From the NCBI RefSeq assembly GCF_000173655.1, contig NZ_ABZU01000002.1:62001-126000 (forward strand): a stretch of 64,000 nucleotides of DNA. The letters are read 5' to 3'. A model generated the notes under the pieces. It was given only the letters and a program-made list of their open reading frames with translations, was not told the DNA's origin and searched no databases. This document shows, one piece after another, positions 48,792-57,729 of this stretch; within the stretch, counting starts at the first letter, position 1; the number at the start of each line of letters is the position of its first letter. The DNA is from Corynebacterium amycolatum SK46 (lineage in GTDB: Bacteria > Actinomycetota > Actinomycetes > Mycobacteriales > Mycobacteriaceae). The translations under genes were made by a program, and so were the position numbers.

Positions 48792-49703
48792 CTAGCGGCG
48801 AGCTACTTCGACTGCAGCCCAGCCCTTCTTTGACCCTGGAGCATCACCGCAGGAGGACACAACGCCTTCCGTGGTGATTTTCTCCAGGGCCACTTCATAT
48901 TCCACGACCTTGTCGCGGTCGCTGGGGCCGTCGTAAAGCGCGACGACTGCAGTCGTGCCGTCGACGTCAACGCGTGCGACGTCGTCTACCCCCCACGCAT
49001 CTGCTTGACGACGGACAGCCAACTCGGCCGCTTGCCCCTGCGGAGTGTAGATACCACGGCCGCGGCAGCCCTCCGCATGCACGGTGCCCTGTTGAGCGTC
49101 TTCGATGACCCCCTTGGCATCCACCGCACTCAGACGTCCAAAGCTGTAATTCCATGGCAACAGCACGCTGGCCGGCGCAAAGCGGTGCCCCTTAGAGTGC
49201 GAGGTTTCCCACACGACCTCTGGGTAGAGATTGTGCATCGCAGCAGCGAGCGGGCGGCCTTTAATCGCACAGCAACGATCGCGCTTACCGTGCGTACAGA
49301 TGAGAAACAGTGGATGGTCCAGACGAGTGGCTCCCTCGGTGGGTTGGCCAAGACGGATATCCAGAGTCATCAGGTCTTCGACATCGACAACCATGCGGTG
49401 CTCGAGAAAAACCTCAGAGCCATCCACTGACTCACAATGCGCGATATAGACGTTGACACCGTCACACGGCTGCTGGCCGATTCGGCCTGGCTTTCGAATC
49501 AGCTGCAACGCGCCACCGCGTTCAGACAACCATGCCTCTACCTGACCGGTGATCTCTGCTCCCCATACCCCGCCGTCAAAAATATCGTGCGACCAACCGA
49601 GCTGGTGCTCCAACGCGATAAAGAGCTTTCCGGTCTTCGCGGTACCGGGAAGCGGCTCAGTCATCTGAGCGGAACAGGTGGTATCAAATTTGGCCTGGCT
49701 CAT
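48792..49703 (-). CDS. Sucrase/ferredoxin-like family protein
   Basis: A 303-residue protein of the Suc_Fer-like family (thioredoxin-like [2Fe-2S] ferredoxin fold), named for yeast and plant relatives; the cellular role is not established. Conserved segments: TTCSAQMTEPLPGTA near the N-terminus, ICTHGKRDRCCAIKGRPLA (a cysteine cluster and basic motif), WETSHSKGHRFAPASVLLPWNYSFGRL (His ligands), and a C-terminal SSCGDAPGSKKGW. The Cys/His set could bind an iron-sulfur cluster. Two copies of the repeated word lie inside it in opposite orientation (48929 and 49003). Confidence 0.85.
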   Translation of the reverse strand: MSQAKFDTTCSAQMTEPLPGTAKTGKLFIALEHQLGWSHDIFDGGVWGAEITGQVEAWLSERGGALQLIRKPGRIGQQPCDGVNVYIAHCESVDGSEVFLEHRMVVDVEDLMTLDIRLGQPTEGATRLDHPLFLICTHGKRDRCCAIKGRPLAAAMHNLYPEVVWETSHSKGHRFAPASVLLPWNYSFGRLSAVDAKGVIEDAQQGTVHAEGCRGRGIYTPQGQAAELAVRRQADAWGVDDVARVDVDGTTAVVALYDGPSDRDKVVEYEVALEKITTEGVVSSCGDAPGSKKGWAAVEVARR

Positions 49704-49830
49704 ACGCCTAAGCGTAATTGAGCGCCCCTGCGCTTGGGTCTTAGGTCGCAGCGTTCACCCCTGTTTTATTACTATTGTGCAACACTTTGACAACAAATAC
49801 TTTTGACCTCGGTTTTTGTAGTTCAGCTTG

Positions 49831-49859
49831 TTGAAATTCCGCACATGCGCACATACCGT
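49831..49859 (+). promoter_or_regulatory. Promoter of the AMIN-like lipoprotein gene (leaderless)
   Basis: -35 TTGAAA (49831-49836) and -10 TACCGT (49854-49859) with 17-bp spacing. The ATG follows seven bases later, so translation likely begins at the 5' end of the mRNA. Confidence 0.65.
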
Positions 49860-49866
49860 CAGACGT

Positions 49867-50547
49867 ATGAATACGAAATCGCTGGATGCTTCGCGCACCC
49901 GTACCCGTATCGCGGCATCCCTGTGCCTCACATTGGGCCTGGCTCTCGGCGCTTGCTCCTCTGACTCATCCTCAGACTCGGCTGCTGCAATGTCTATGAA
50001 GACTGACTCAACCGCTGGCACCTCCGATCTGTCGAGCAGCTCTAGCAGCTCCACTAGCTCGTCTGCGGCGGCGCAGACCACTATGGACGATGATGCTGCT
50101 CCGGAGGGCGATTTCAATAGTTCCTCCGCCGAAGCTGCCCCTTCCGATGGCGCTTACTTGGGTATTGAAGATGTCCGTGTCGGTTCCCACGACGGTTACG
50201 ACCGCATTGTCTTTGAACTCACGGGCGAGGGCACTCCGGGATACTTCGTCCGTTACGAGGATGTGCCGACCCAACAGGGTTCCGGCAAACCGATTTCGGT
50301 CGACGGCACAGCCAAGCTGGTAATCGACTTGCGGGGCATGGGCTACCCCTTTGATTTCCAGATGGAGGACTTCCCCTCTGACCCGGTAAAACCGACATCG
50401 ACTTCCGTTATTAAGGAAGTCGTTGGTGCCGGCACCTTCGAAGGACAGACTCAGTATGTCGTCGGGCTCAAGGGAGATAAGACCCCATTCAAGGTTTTCT
50501 CGTTGAGCAATCCGAACCGTCTGGTTATTGACTTCCAATCGAAGTAA
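49867..50547 (+). CDS. AMIN-like domain lipoprotein
   Basis: A 226-residue secreted lipoprotein. The signal ends in lipobox LGAC (C30). A ~70-residue Ser/Thr/Ala/Asp-rich linker follows, then a beta-rich domain (about 100-226: YLGIEDVRVGSHDGYDRIVFELTGEG, AKLVIDLRGMGYPF, TQYVVGLKGDKTPFKVFSLSNPNRLVIDFQ). This matches the actinobacterial AMIN-like family, related to domains that place amidases at the cell wall. A peptidoglycan or envelope-binding role is inferred. ATG 49867 is set by the leaderless promoter. Confidence 0.8.
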   Translation: MNTKSLDASRTRTRIAASLCLTLGLALGACSSDSSSDSAAAMSMKTDSTAGTSDLSSSSSSSTSSSAAAQTTMDDDAAPEGDFNSSSAEAAPSDGAYLGIEDVRVGSHDGYDRIVFELTGEGTPGYFVRYEDVPTQQGSGKPISVDGTAKLVIDLRGMGYPFDFQMEDFPSDPVKPTSTSVIKEVVGAGTFEGQTQYVVGLKGDKTPFKVFSLSNPNRLVIDFQSK

Positions 50548-50570
50548 TCGGGTTGCCCACCCCGGCGCCT

Positions 50571-52235
50571 CTACGCGTAAGCACCCTCGATTCTCCATGC
50601 GCCGGCATGCCCTATGAGCAACCAGGCGGCGATGGTACCGTCATTCGCTACCGCACGGATTTGTATTCTTGCCGCTCGGCGAGCCTCATCGGGTACCCAC
50701 CAGCGCTCATCAATCGGCCAAGGCCCAGCCCACGATGACACGCGGTACGTTGTTACTCCATGCCGCACCAGAGATGGTTCCGCCGTCATGGTCGCTCGCC
50801 CAGTTACGCCCACAGTCTGCCCATTGGCGTCGAGCACTTCCACCTCTGCATTAGCAGTCGCGGGAATAATTGCCGGATTGGGGGAAAGAACAGCTCCCGG
50901 CCACGGCTGATCAATTTCCGAGGTTTTTGTGTTTTTGGGTTTTTCTCCGAAAGCGACAAACCCCACTCTTTCACCTGGGCCACGCCCGCCTTGCATGATT
51001 GGTTGCTGTACTGCCTCTGACCCCAGTAACCCCTGCACACGCTCGGCAGCTCGGCGCGCTTTGGCTCGCGCATCATCACTACCGTGCCACAGATCCTGCT
51101 TTACGGCCCCGGCAGTGACCACATCCAGTGGCTCTAACTGCAGCTCTACGATTCCGCGGCTGTCATCTCCATCATTTTCCTCAGCGTCATCAACAGTTCC
51201 AGCAACAGCGCCACTGTCCCCTCGTGGCTGCTGCCGATTCCTGTTATTCAGCCAGCCATCGAGCTGCCACCTAACTCTGTCAGCCGTAGTCTGTTCTGCC
51301 AGTGGCTCAGTGCAGCGCCATACTCTGCGCACCTCTGAGCCGTCACTAAATTGCGCCACCACCGCTAAGCGGTAACACGAATACCCATGGTTAAAAAGTT
51401 GTTCATGCAGTTGCCCAGCTAGAAAGCGCGCCACGAATGAGGCCTCATCCACTCTCCGGAGTGGACTCTCCCAGGACTGGTAGCTCACCGCCAGTCCGGG
51501 CGGCAAAGATCGCGGCGCCACCAACCGCACTTCCCCACGGCAGGCCAAATCGTGCCATCTAGCCCCCTGCGCCCCAAACCTGTTGGCTATATCCCGCTTC
51601 GGCAACGCAGCGACATCGCCCAATGTGCGCAGGCCGAGTTCCTGCCACGACTTCGCAAGCTCTGCGGGCATCTCCAGTGCACTTTCCGCCCTCAGCTCCA
51701 CCAGAGAGATTCCCTGCCGAAATCTTTTGCCTTCATCTTCCCCGGGAGCTACCAGCACTCCCCTGCGCGCTGCCAAAATAGCTGTCACAATATCGTCCGC
51801 GAGCCCCAAGCTGCAGTCCACGCCCGGTACCGCAGCGGCATCAAGCAGCTTTTCCAAGGCCACATCCTGTCCGCCGTAATAACGCATTACCCCTCGCGCT
51901 GCCACAACCGCCAAACCTGGCCGTAGAGCTTCGACCCCAGCTGCCACCACCTCCAACCGTTGCAGCACGGACTCGAATTCCGCAGCGTCGCGCACCGCAC
52001 TTTCCTCGACAACCTCCAGCTCCGGGCACAACGCCTCCGCATGGCGACGACTTTGCCCGCGCCGTACCCCTGCACGGCGCGCACTCGGAGAACAAGCAGC
52101 TACTCCGCTATCACCCACGATCGCAACTGGACTGAGCGGATTAGCCTGCGACGTCACAGATGCTAGATGCGCTGCCTGCACTGGCCAATCAGGAAGCCAG
52201 AGCGCCACCACACGATTCGATTCCGCCGCTGCCAT
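50571..52235 (-). CDS. imuB: Y-family polymerase-like mutasome protein ImuB
   Basis: A 554-residue catalytically inactive Y-family polymerase homologue that bridges the beta clamp and DnaE2 in translesion synthesis. The N-terminus VVALWLPDWPVQAAHLASV lacks the DxD metal ligands of active Y polymerases. Other segments fit ImuB: SARRAGVRRGQSRRHAEALCPELEVV, AVVAARGVMRYYGGQ, ALPKRDIANRFGAQG, and the C-terminal DERWWVPDEARRAARIQIRAV. ATG 52235 follows AGAGGAGG and shares an A with the imuA' stop (TAATG), so the pair is coupled. DnaE2 is encoded separately at 42.6-45.8 kb. Confidence 0.92.
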   Translation of the reverse strand: MAAAESNRVVALWLPDWPVQAAHLASVTSQANPLSPVAIVGDSGVAACSPSARRAGVRRGQSRRHAEALCPELEVVEESAVRDAAEFESVLQRLEVVAAGVEALRPGLAVVAARGVMRYYGGQDVALEKLLDAAAVPGVDCSLGLADDIVTAILAARRGVLVAPGEDEGKRFRQGISLVELRAESALEMPAELAKSWQELGLRTLGDVAALPKRDIANRFGAQGARWHDLACRGEVRLVAPRSLPPGLAVSYQSWESPLRRVDEASFVARFLAGQLHEQLFNHGYSCYRLAVVAQFSDGSEVRRVWRCTEPLAEQTTADRVRWQLDGWLNNRNRQQPRGDSGAVAGTVDDAEENDGDDSRGIVELQLEPLDVVTAGAVKQDLWHGSDDARAKARRAAERVQGLLGSEAVQQPIMQGGRGPGERVGFVAFGEKPKNTKTSEIDQPWPGAVLSPNPAIIPATANAEVEVLDANGQTVGVTGRATMTAEPSLVRHGVTTYRVSSWAGPWPIDERWWVPDEARRAARIQIRAVANDGTIAAWLLIGHAGAWRIEGAYA

Positions 52236-52969
52236 TAGGACCTCCTCTGTGTGGGAAAGGCGACCACATTGTTCTGTTCCACCTGTTCACCCACCCGCCA
52301 ACGGCACTGCCGCCGCGGAAACCGCGTCCCCGACACACTGACTTGGTAATCCACTGCTCGAATCCGGCCATAACCAGTACCAAGCCCGGAAACACCAGCA
52401 ACAGAGCTGGAAATTTCCGCAGCATCGCCCGGCCACTGCTGCCCGACAAAAACCAGAGCACAACCACTCGTGCGCAGTCGTGCCTGCAGCGGACGCGCCT
52501 GCGACGGCGGCGGAGTGCGCGCCAACGAAGCCACCACCAAGTCAACGCCGTCCGCCAACAGCCCAATTACTTCAAGCGGCTGCATTCCAGGATCTGGCAC
52601 ACAGACGATGTTCGATAGCTTCCCGCCCAACTCCACCACGGAGAGCAACCCCTGTTCAGCGAGTCCAACTAGCGCAACATGACCTGTCTTCGTAACTTCC
52701 GCGATTAGGCCTGCCAATACCACACCGGGCTGTTCAATGACGCTGACAGCCCCTTTTCGCACTGCTCCCGCCAACGTATTTTCCAACGCCTCCGGCACTG
52801 GCAGAGCCTCACCGAGCCCAAAGGTTGCACCAGTTGCAGTCCCACCAGACTGGGCTGCCATCGCCTGCCGCAATGCCGCAATAGTCTGTTCCTTAGACTG
52901 CCCCGCAGCAATATTGACCGCCGTTGTCACTTCTTGTTCCACCTCATCCCACTGCCATCTCACTGCCAT
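52235..52969 (-). CDS. imuA': Mutasome accessory protein ImuA'
   Basis: A 244-residue RecA-fold-like protein of the mutasome. Segments: EQTIAALRQAMAAQSGG, FGLGEALPVPEAL, GVVLAGLIAEVTKTGHVALVGLAEQGLLSV, LSNIVCVPDPGMQPLEVIGLLADGVDLVVAS, CALVFVGQQWPGDAAEI. The Walker A lysine motif of RecA is not preserved. The start is uncertain: ATG 52969 begins just before conserved sequence, while the frame continues to a TTG at 53020. A LexA-like box at 53043-53058 should control imuA'-imuB. Confidence 0.82.
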   Translation of the reverse strand: MAVRWQWDEVEQEVTTAVNIAAGQSKEQTIAALRQAMAAQSGGTATGATFGLGEALPVPEALENTLAGAVRKGAVSVIEQPGVVLAGLIAEVTKTGHVALVGLAEQGLLSVVELGGKLSNIVCVPDPGMQPLEVIGLLADGVDLVVASLARTPPPSQARPLQARLRTSGCALVFVGQQWPGDAAEISSSVAGVSGLGTGYGRIRAVDYQVSVSGTRFPRRQCRWRVGEQVEQNNVVAFPTQRRS

Positions 52970-53042
52970 CCCCACTGCCCTGCCCACCACTAACACTGCT
53001 CGAATATTCTTTCCCAACAAGCGGATTAAACACTACCGTAAA

Positions 53043-53058
53043 TAGCACGTACGTTCGA
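53043..53058. promoter_or_regulatory. Candidate LexA (SOS) box upstream of imuA'-imuB
   Basis: On the minus strand TCGAAC-gtac-GTGCTA: the left half is perfect and ten of twelve positions match TCGAAC-N4-GTTCGA. Confidence 0.65.
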
Positions 53059-53136
53059 TATTAATGTGTGGAGAAAAGCGCCGCACACCACCGCACGACG
53101 CTCTAAAGTTCAGCCGAGCACTACATTTCGTACTAC

Positions 53137-53442
53137 TTACGCCTTCACATCCAGCACCACATCGAACTCGAGCAGCTCAGCCGACGACGACACTGGCTTG
53201 CGCTTTTCGCCCTCATGCGAAGCCTTGAAGGCACGGCCCTCACGCCACCCCTGGTAGGCCTCCTCGCTCTCCCACTCGGTAAAGACGAAGTAGCGGCTCT
53301 CTCCCGCAGTCGGACGCAGCAGTTGGAAACCAATGAAACCCGGCACATCGGTCATCTTTGAAGAGTTAGCGGAAAAGCGACGTTCGAGCTCTTCTCCCGC
53401 GCCCTCAGGAACGGTAATAGCGTTAATTTTTACAATGCTCAT
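53137..53442 (-). CDS. mhuD: MhuD/IsdG-type haem-degrading monooxygenase
   Basis: A 101-residue ABM-domain protein with strong resemblance to M. tuberculosis MhuD (MSIVKINAITVPEGAGEELERRF; PGFIGFQLLRPTAGESRYFVFTEWESEEAYQGW; LLEFDVVLDVKA). Active-site residues are present: N7, W66 and a His at 76 (ASHEGEK). The family dimerises, binds haem and opens it, releasing iron. ATG 53442 is chosen over 53460 by alignment. It is a single gene divergent from the hypothetical membrane protein; no DtxR box was recognised. Confidence 0.87.
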   Translation of the reverse strand: MSIVKINAITVPEGAGEELERRFSANSSKMTDVPGFIGFQLLRPTAGESRYFVFTEWESEEAYQGWREGRAFKASHEGEKRKPVSSSAELLEFDVVLDVKA

Positions 53443-53507
53443 GGCCTTAACACTAGCCACACAACTCTCAACAATCTATAGCTCCACCGCCACTAAACTT
53501 AAGAAGT

Positions 53508-54269
53508 ATGACTGAACACAGCCGGCACCAACATTCTTCAGGCTCTTACCAAGACGCTGCCAAACGCACGACAAAATTTATCAATAGTCCCGTGCGCTTG
53601 GGGACGGCAATTGGCGTCACCACCGCAGTAATCGCACTGCTCGCGCTGCTTAAAGCCCACATCATCGGCGCCATTGGCTGGTGGATCATGATAGCGCTTT
53701 TACTGGCACTCGTCGGCGCCACTCTTTTCGTGCGCCAAGCAAAAACATCCACCAAAGAAACTCGGCCCTCCTACTTCGCCGAGCCAATGCGTGAGTCACC
53801 AAACGACCTCTCTTGGAGTAGCAGCATAAGCGCGCTGCTGATGTTCCCCGGCGCATGGATTATTGCCGCCGTCGCCGAACGAATCTCCTCTACACCGGTC
53901 GCCTGCATAGTAACCCTAGTTCTATCCGCCATCACCGCTACCTGCGCAATCCTGCCGCGGCAATTCGGATTCCTCCCGCTGGCTGCGCACCTTCCCGACG
54001 ACTTCGTCCAGCGCTGCCCCTACCCCGCCGATTCCCCCGAAGTCCGCATCCTCGCGGTCCTCTTCATCGCGCGTCTACGCCCCGGTTACGTCTTCTTCAC
54101 CGACCAGCTCCCCTATTTCGCCATGCTTGACGACGATGCCGTGAACGCAGCCCTCCACACCCTAGCCGCCGATAAGCGCATCACCATCACCAAGAACAAT
54201 TCGGCTCTGACGGAAAAGGGCCGTGCCCGCGAGTTTGTACAACTCACAGACACGGCCCTCGCCAACTAG
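53508..54269 (+). CDS. Hypothetical membrane protein with a soluble C-terminal domain
   Basis: A 253-residue protein not assigned to a named family. After ~30 hydrophilic residues there are two adjacent hydrophobic segments (about 33-52 and 56-75), a polar loop, and two more (about 105-125 and 130-150). The last ~85 residues (PEVRILAVLFIARLRPGYVFFTDQLPYFAMLDDDAVNAALHTLAADKRITITKNNSALTEKGRAREFV) look like a winged-helix-type helical domain. ATG 53508 lacks a strong ribosome site. Its stop lies four bases from the convergent guaA stop. Confidence 0.65.
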   Translation: MTEHSRHQHSSGSYQDAAKRTTKFINSPVRLGTAIGVTTAVIALLALLKAHIIGAIGWWIMIALLLALVGATLFVRQAKTSTKETRPSYFAEPMRESPNDLSWSSSISALLMFPGAWIIAAVAERISSTPVACIVTLVLSAITATCAILPRQFGFLPLAAHLPDDFVQRCPYPADSPEVRILAVLFIARLRPGYVFFTDQLPYFAMLDDDAVNAALHTLAADKRITITKNNSALTEKGRAREFVQLTDTALAN

Positions 54270-54273
54270 TGGC

Positions 54274-55848
<1,575 letters not shown>

Positions 55849-55861
55849 GCCCTAAAGCTTA

Positions 55862-57610
55862 TCAAGACTTACGGACTGCAGGCATACCCAGGTTCAGTGC
55901 AGCCGGAGCATCTGCAGGTACAGCCGGGCTCACCGGAGCAATCGGATCCAGGCGCACGTAGGACTCACCCTGCGCCGGACGCTGATCTTCCTCACCCTTG
56001 TTCGGCCACAGTGACGTCGCACGCTCCGCATTCGCGGAAATCGATAGTGACGGGTTCACTCCCGGGTTGGCCGCCATCGCCGAACCGTCGTGAATCGAGA
56101 GCGTCGGGTAGCCCCACACACGCAAGTACGGATCAACGACGCCGTTTTCGGGCGAATCCGAAATCGTCGCGCCGCCAATGAAGTGAGCTGTCAAAGGAAT
56201 ATTTGCCAACTCACCGATAGTGCCACCAGCCAGCACACGACCATTCCGACCACGTGCACTGAGCTTGTCCGCCGCACGTTGCGTAGCTTCGTTGCCCGAC
56301 GGAATCCACGTCGGATTCGGCTCCCCCTCGCCCTGCTTACTCATCAGGAAACGCACCGGCCCGATCTTTTGCAGGTACGTCGTAATCGAGTTGTCGCGAT
56401 TCTGCATCACCAAAGAAATCACGGTGCGCTGCGACCACTTACGCAGGTTTACCAGCTGTGTCAGATAGTTAGGGTGCTTTACGACGGTTCCTACAGCCTG
56501 CAGCCAACGCGGAGCCCGACGATCTCCTTCGGTCATAATCATCTGCAGCATTGCGATAGCATTAGAACCCTTGCCGTAGCGCACTGGCTCGATATGGGTG
56601 TCCTCATCTGGGAAGAATGACGAAGTGATGGCTACACCGTTAGAGAAGTCATTTTCCGGGTCCACCTTCGTACCCATTGCGCCCAAAATAGCCTCGGAAT
56701 TGGTGCGGGTCAGCTTGCCCAAAGATTTCGGCAGCAGCGGCAAGTGCCCATCGGCCTGCTGGCGGTGCAACAAATTCTGTGTGCCCCAGGCACCGGCGGC
56801 GAGAATGACGCGCTTAGCGCTAAACTGCTGCTTGCCCTTAGCTACCCAACGGCCAGTGCGCTCAGTGTCAATAACCCAGGAGCCATCAGCCTGAGGATGC
56901 AGGCCGGTAACGGTAGTGCGGTCAAAAACCTGCGCACCGAACTTCTCCGCCAAGTAGAGGTAGTTCTTAACCAGGGTGTTCTTGGCATTATGGCGGCAGC
57001 CAGTCATGCACTCACCGCATTCCGTACAAGCAGTACGGTCCGGGCCAATCCCCCCGAAGTAAGGATCGGAAACTGTTTGCCCTGGCGCACCCTGACCACC
57101 AGTCTTGGCACCGAAGAACACCCCCACCGGAGTCGAGCGGAAAGTATGGCCCACCCCCATATCTTCGGCTACCTCACGCATGACGACGTCGGCAGGCGTG
57201 TCGGAAGGGTTGGTGACCACCCCGAGCATGCGAGATGCATTGTCATAGTGCGGAGTGAGTTCTGACTCCCAGTCGGTAATGTGCCCCCACTGACGGTGCT
57301 GGAAGTACTCGGTACCCGGCTTATACAGAGTGTTTGCGTAGTTAAGAGAACCACCGCCGACTCCAGCACCAGCGAGAATCATGACGTCTTTCAACATGTG
57401 CACGCGCTGGACACCAAAGAGCCCCAGCTTGGGAGCCCACAGGTACTTGTGAAGCCGCCAGCTGGTCTTGGCAAAGTCTTTATCTTCGAACCGTCGACCA
57501 GCTTCGAGAACTGCCACTCGGTAGCCCTTTTCGGTCAACCGCAAAGCAGAAACAGAGCCACCGAAACCGGAACCGACGATTACAACATCGAAATCGCGTT
57601 GCTTACTCAT
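55862..57610 (-). CDS. GMC-family FAD oxidoreductase (ChoD-like)
   Basis: A 582-residue flavoenzyme of the glucose-methanol-choline family, close to mycobacterial ChoD, which sits beside guaB3 there too. It starts MSKQRDFDVVIVGSGFGGSVSALRL (FAD) and continues with AGAGVGGGSLNYANTLY. A Cys cluster ACTECGECMTGCRHNAKNTL (CxxCxxCxxxC, about 203-222) resembles a ferredoxin-type iron-sulfur motif. Near the end TAHFIGGATISDSPENGVVDPYLRVWGYPTLSIHDGSAM carries the active-site His and Asn. Cholesterol oxidation is doubtful. ATG 57610 is preceded by GAAGGTGG, which lies in a 12-bp inverted repeat. Confidence 0.87.
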   Translation of the reverse strand: MSKQRDFDVVIVGSGFGGSVSALRLTEKGYRVAVLEAGRRFEDKDFAKTSWRLHKYLWAPKLGLFGVQRVHMLKDVMILAGAGVGGGSLNYANTLYKPGTEYFQHRQWGHITDWESELTPHYDNASRMLGVVTNPSDTPADVVMREVAEDMGVGHTFRSTPVGVFFGAKTGGQGAPGQTVSDPYFGGIGPDRTACTECGECMTGCRHNAKNTLVKNYLYLAEKFGAQVFDRTTVTGLHPQADGSWVIDTERTGRWVAKGKQQFSAKRVILAAGAWGTQNLLHRQQADGHLPLLPKSLGKLTRTNSEAILGAMGTKVDPENDFSNGVAITSSFFPDEDTHIEPVRYGKGSNAIAMLQMIMTEGDRRAPRWLQAVGTVVKHPNYLTQLVNLRKWSQRTVISLVMQNRDNSITTYLQKIGPVRFLMSKQGEGEPNPTWIPSGNEATQRAADKLSARGRNGRVLAGGTIGELANIPLTAHFIGGATISDSPENGVVDPYLRVWGYPTLSIHDGSAMAANPGVNPSLSISANAERATSLWPNKGEEDQRPAQGESYVRLDPIAPVSPAVPADAPAALNLGMPAVRKS

Positions 57611-57612
57611 GG

Positions 57613-57689
57613 GAAAAGCCACCTTCTCTAAGGGCGTAACGCTATTGCGCGGAACTCATGTTCCTAACCCTAAGCGGAGGTGGCTTTTC
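57613..57689 (-). promoter_or_regulatory. Leader inverted repeat covering the GMC oxidoreductase ribosome site
   Basis: GAAAAGCCACCT (+ 57613-57624) and AGGTGGCTTTTC (+ 57678-57689) are perfect complements over 12 bp with a 53-nt loop. In the minus-strand mRNA the second arm contains the GAAGGTGG ribosome site and ends two bases before the ATG, so folding would hide it. Confidence 0.5.
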
Positions 57690-57729
57690 AGTAAGGTAGT
57701 TTCGCGAAAAAACTATCCGATTACTTTAA

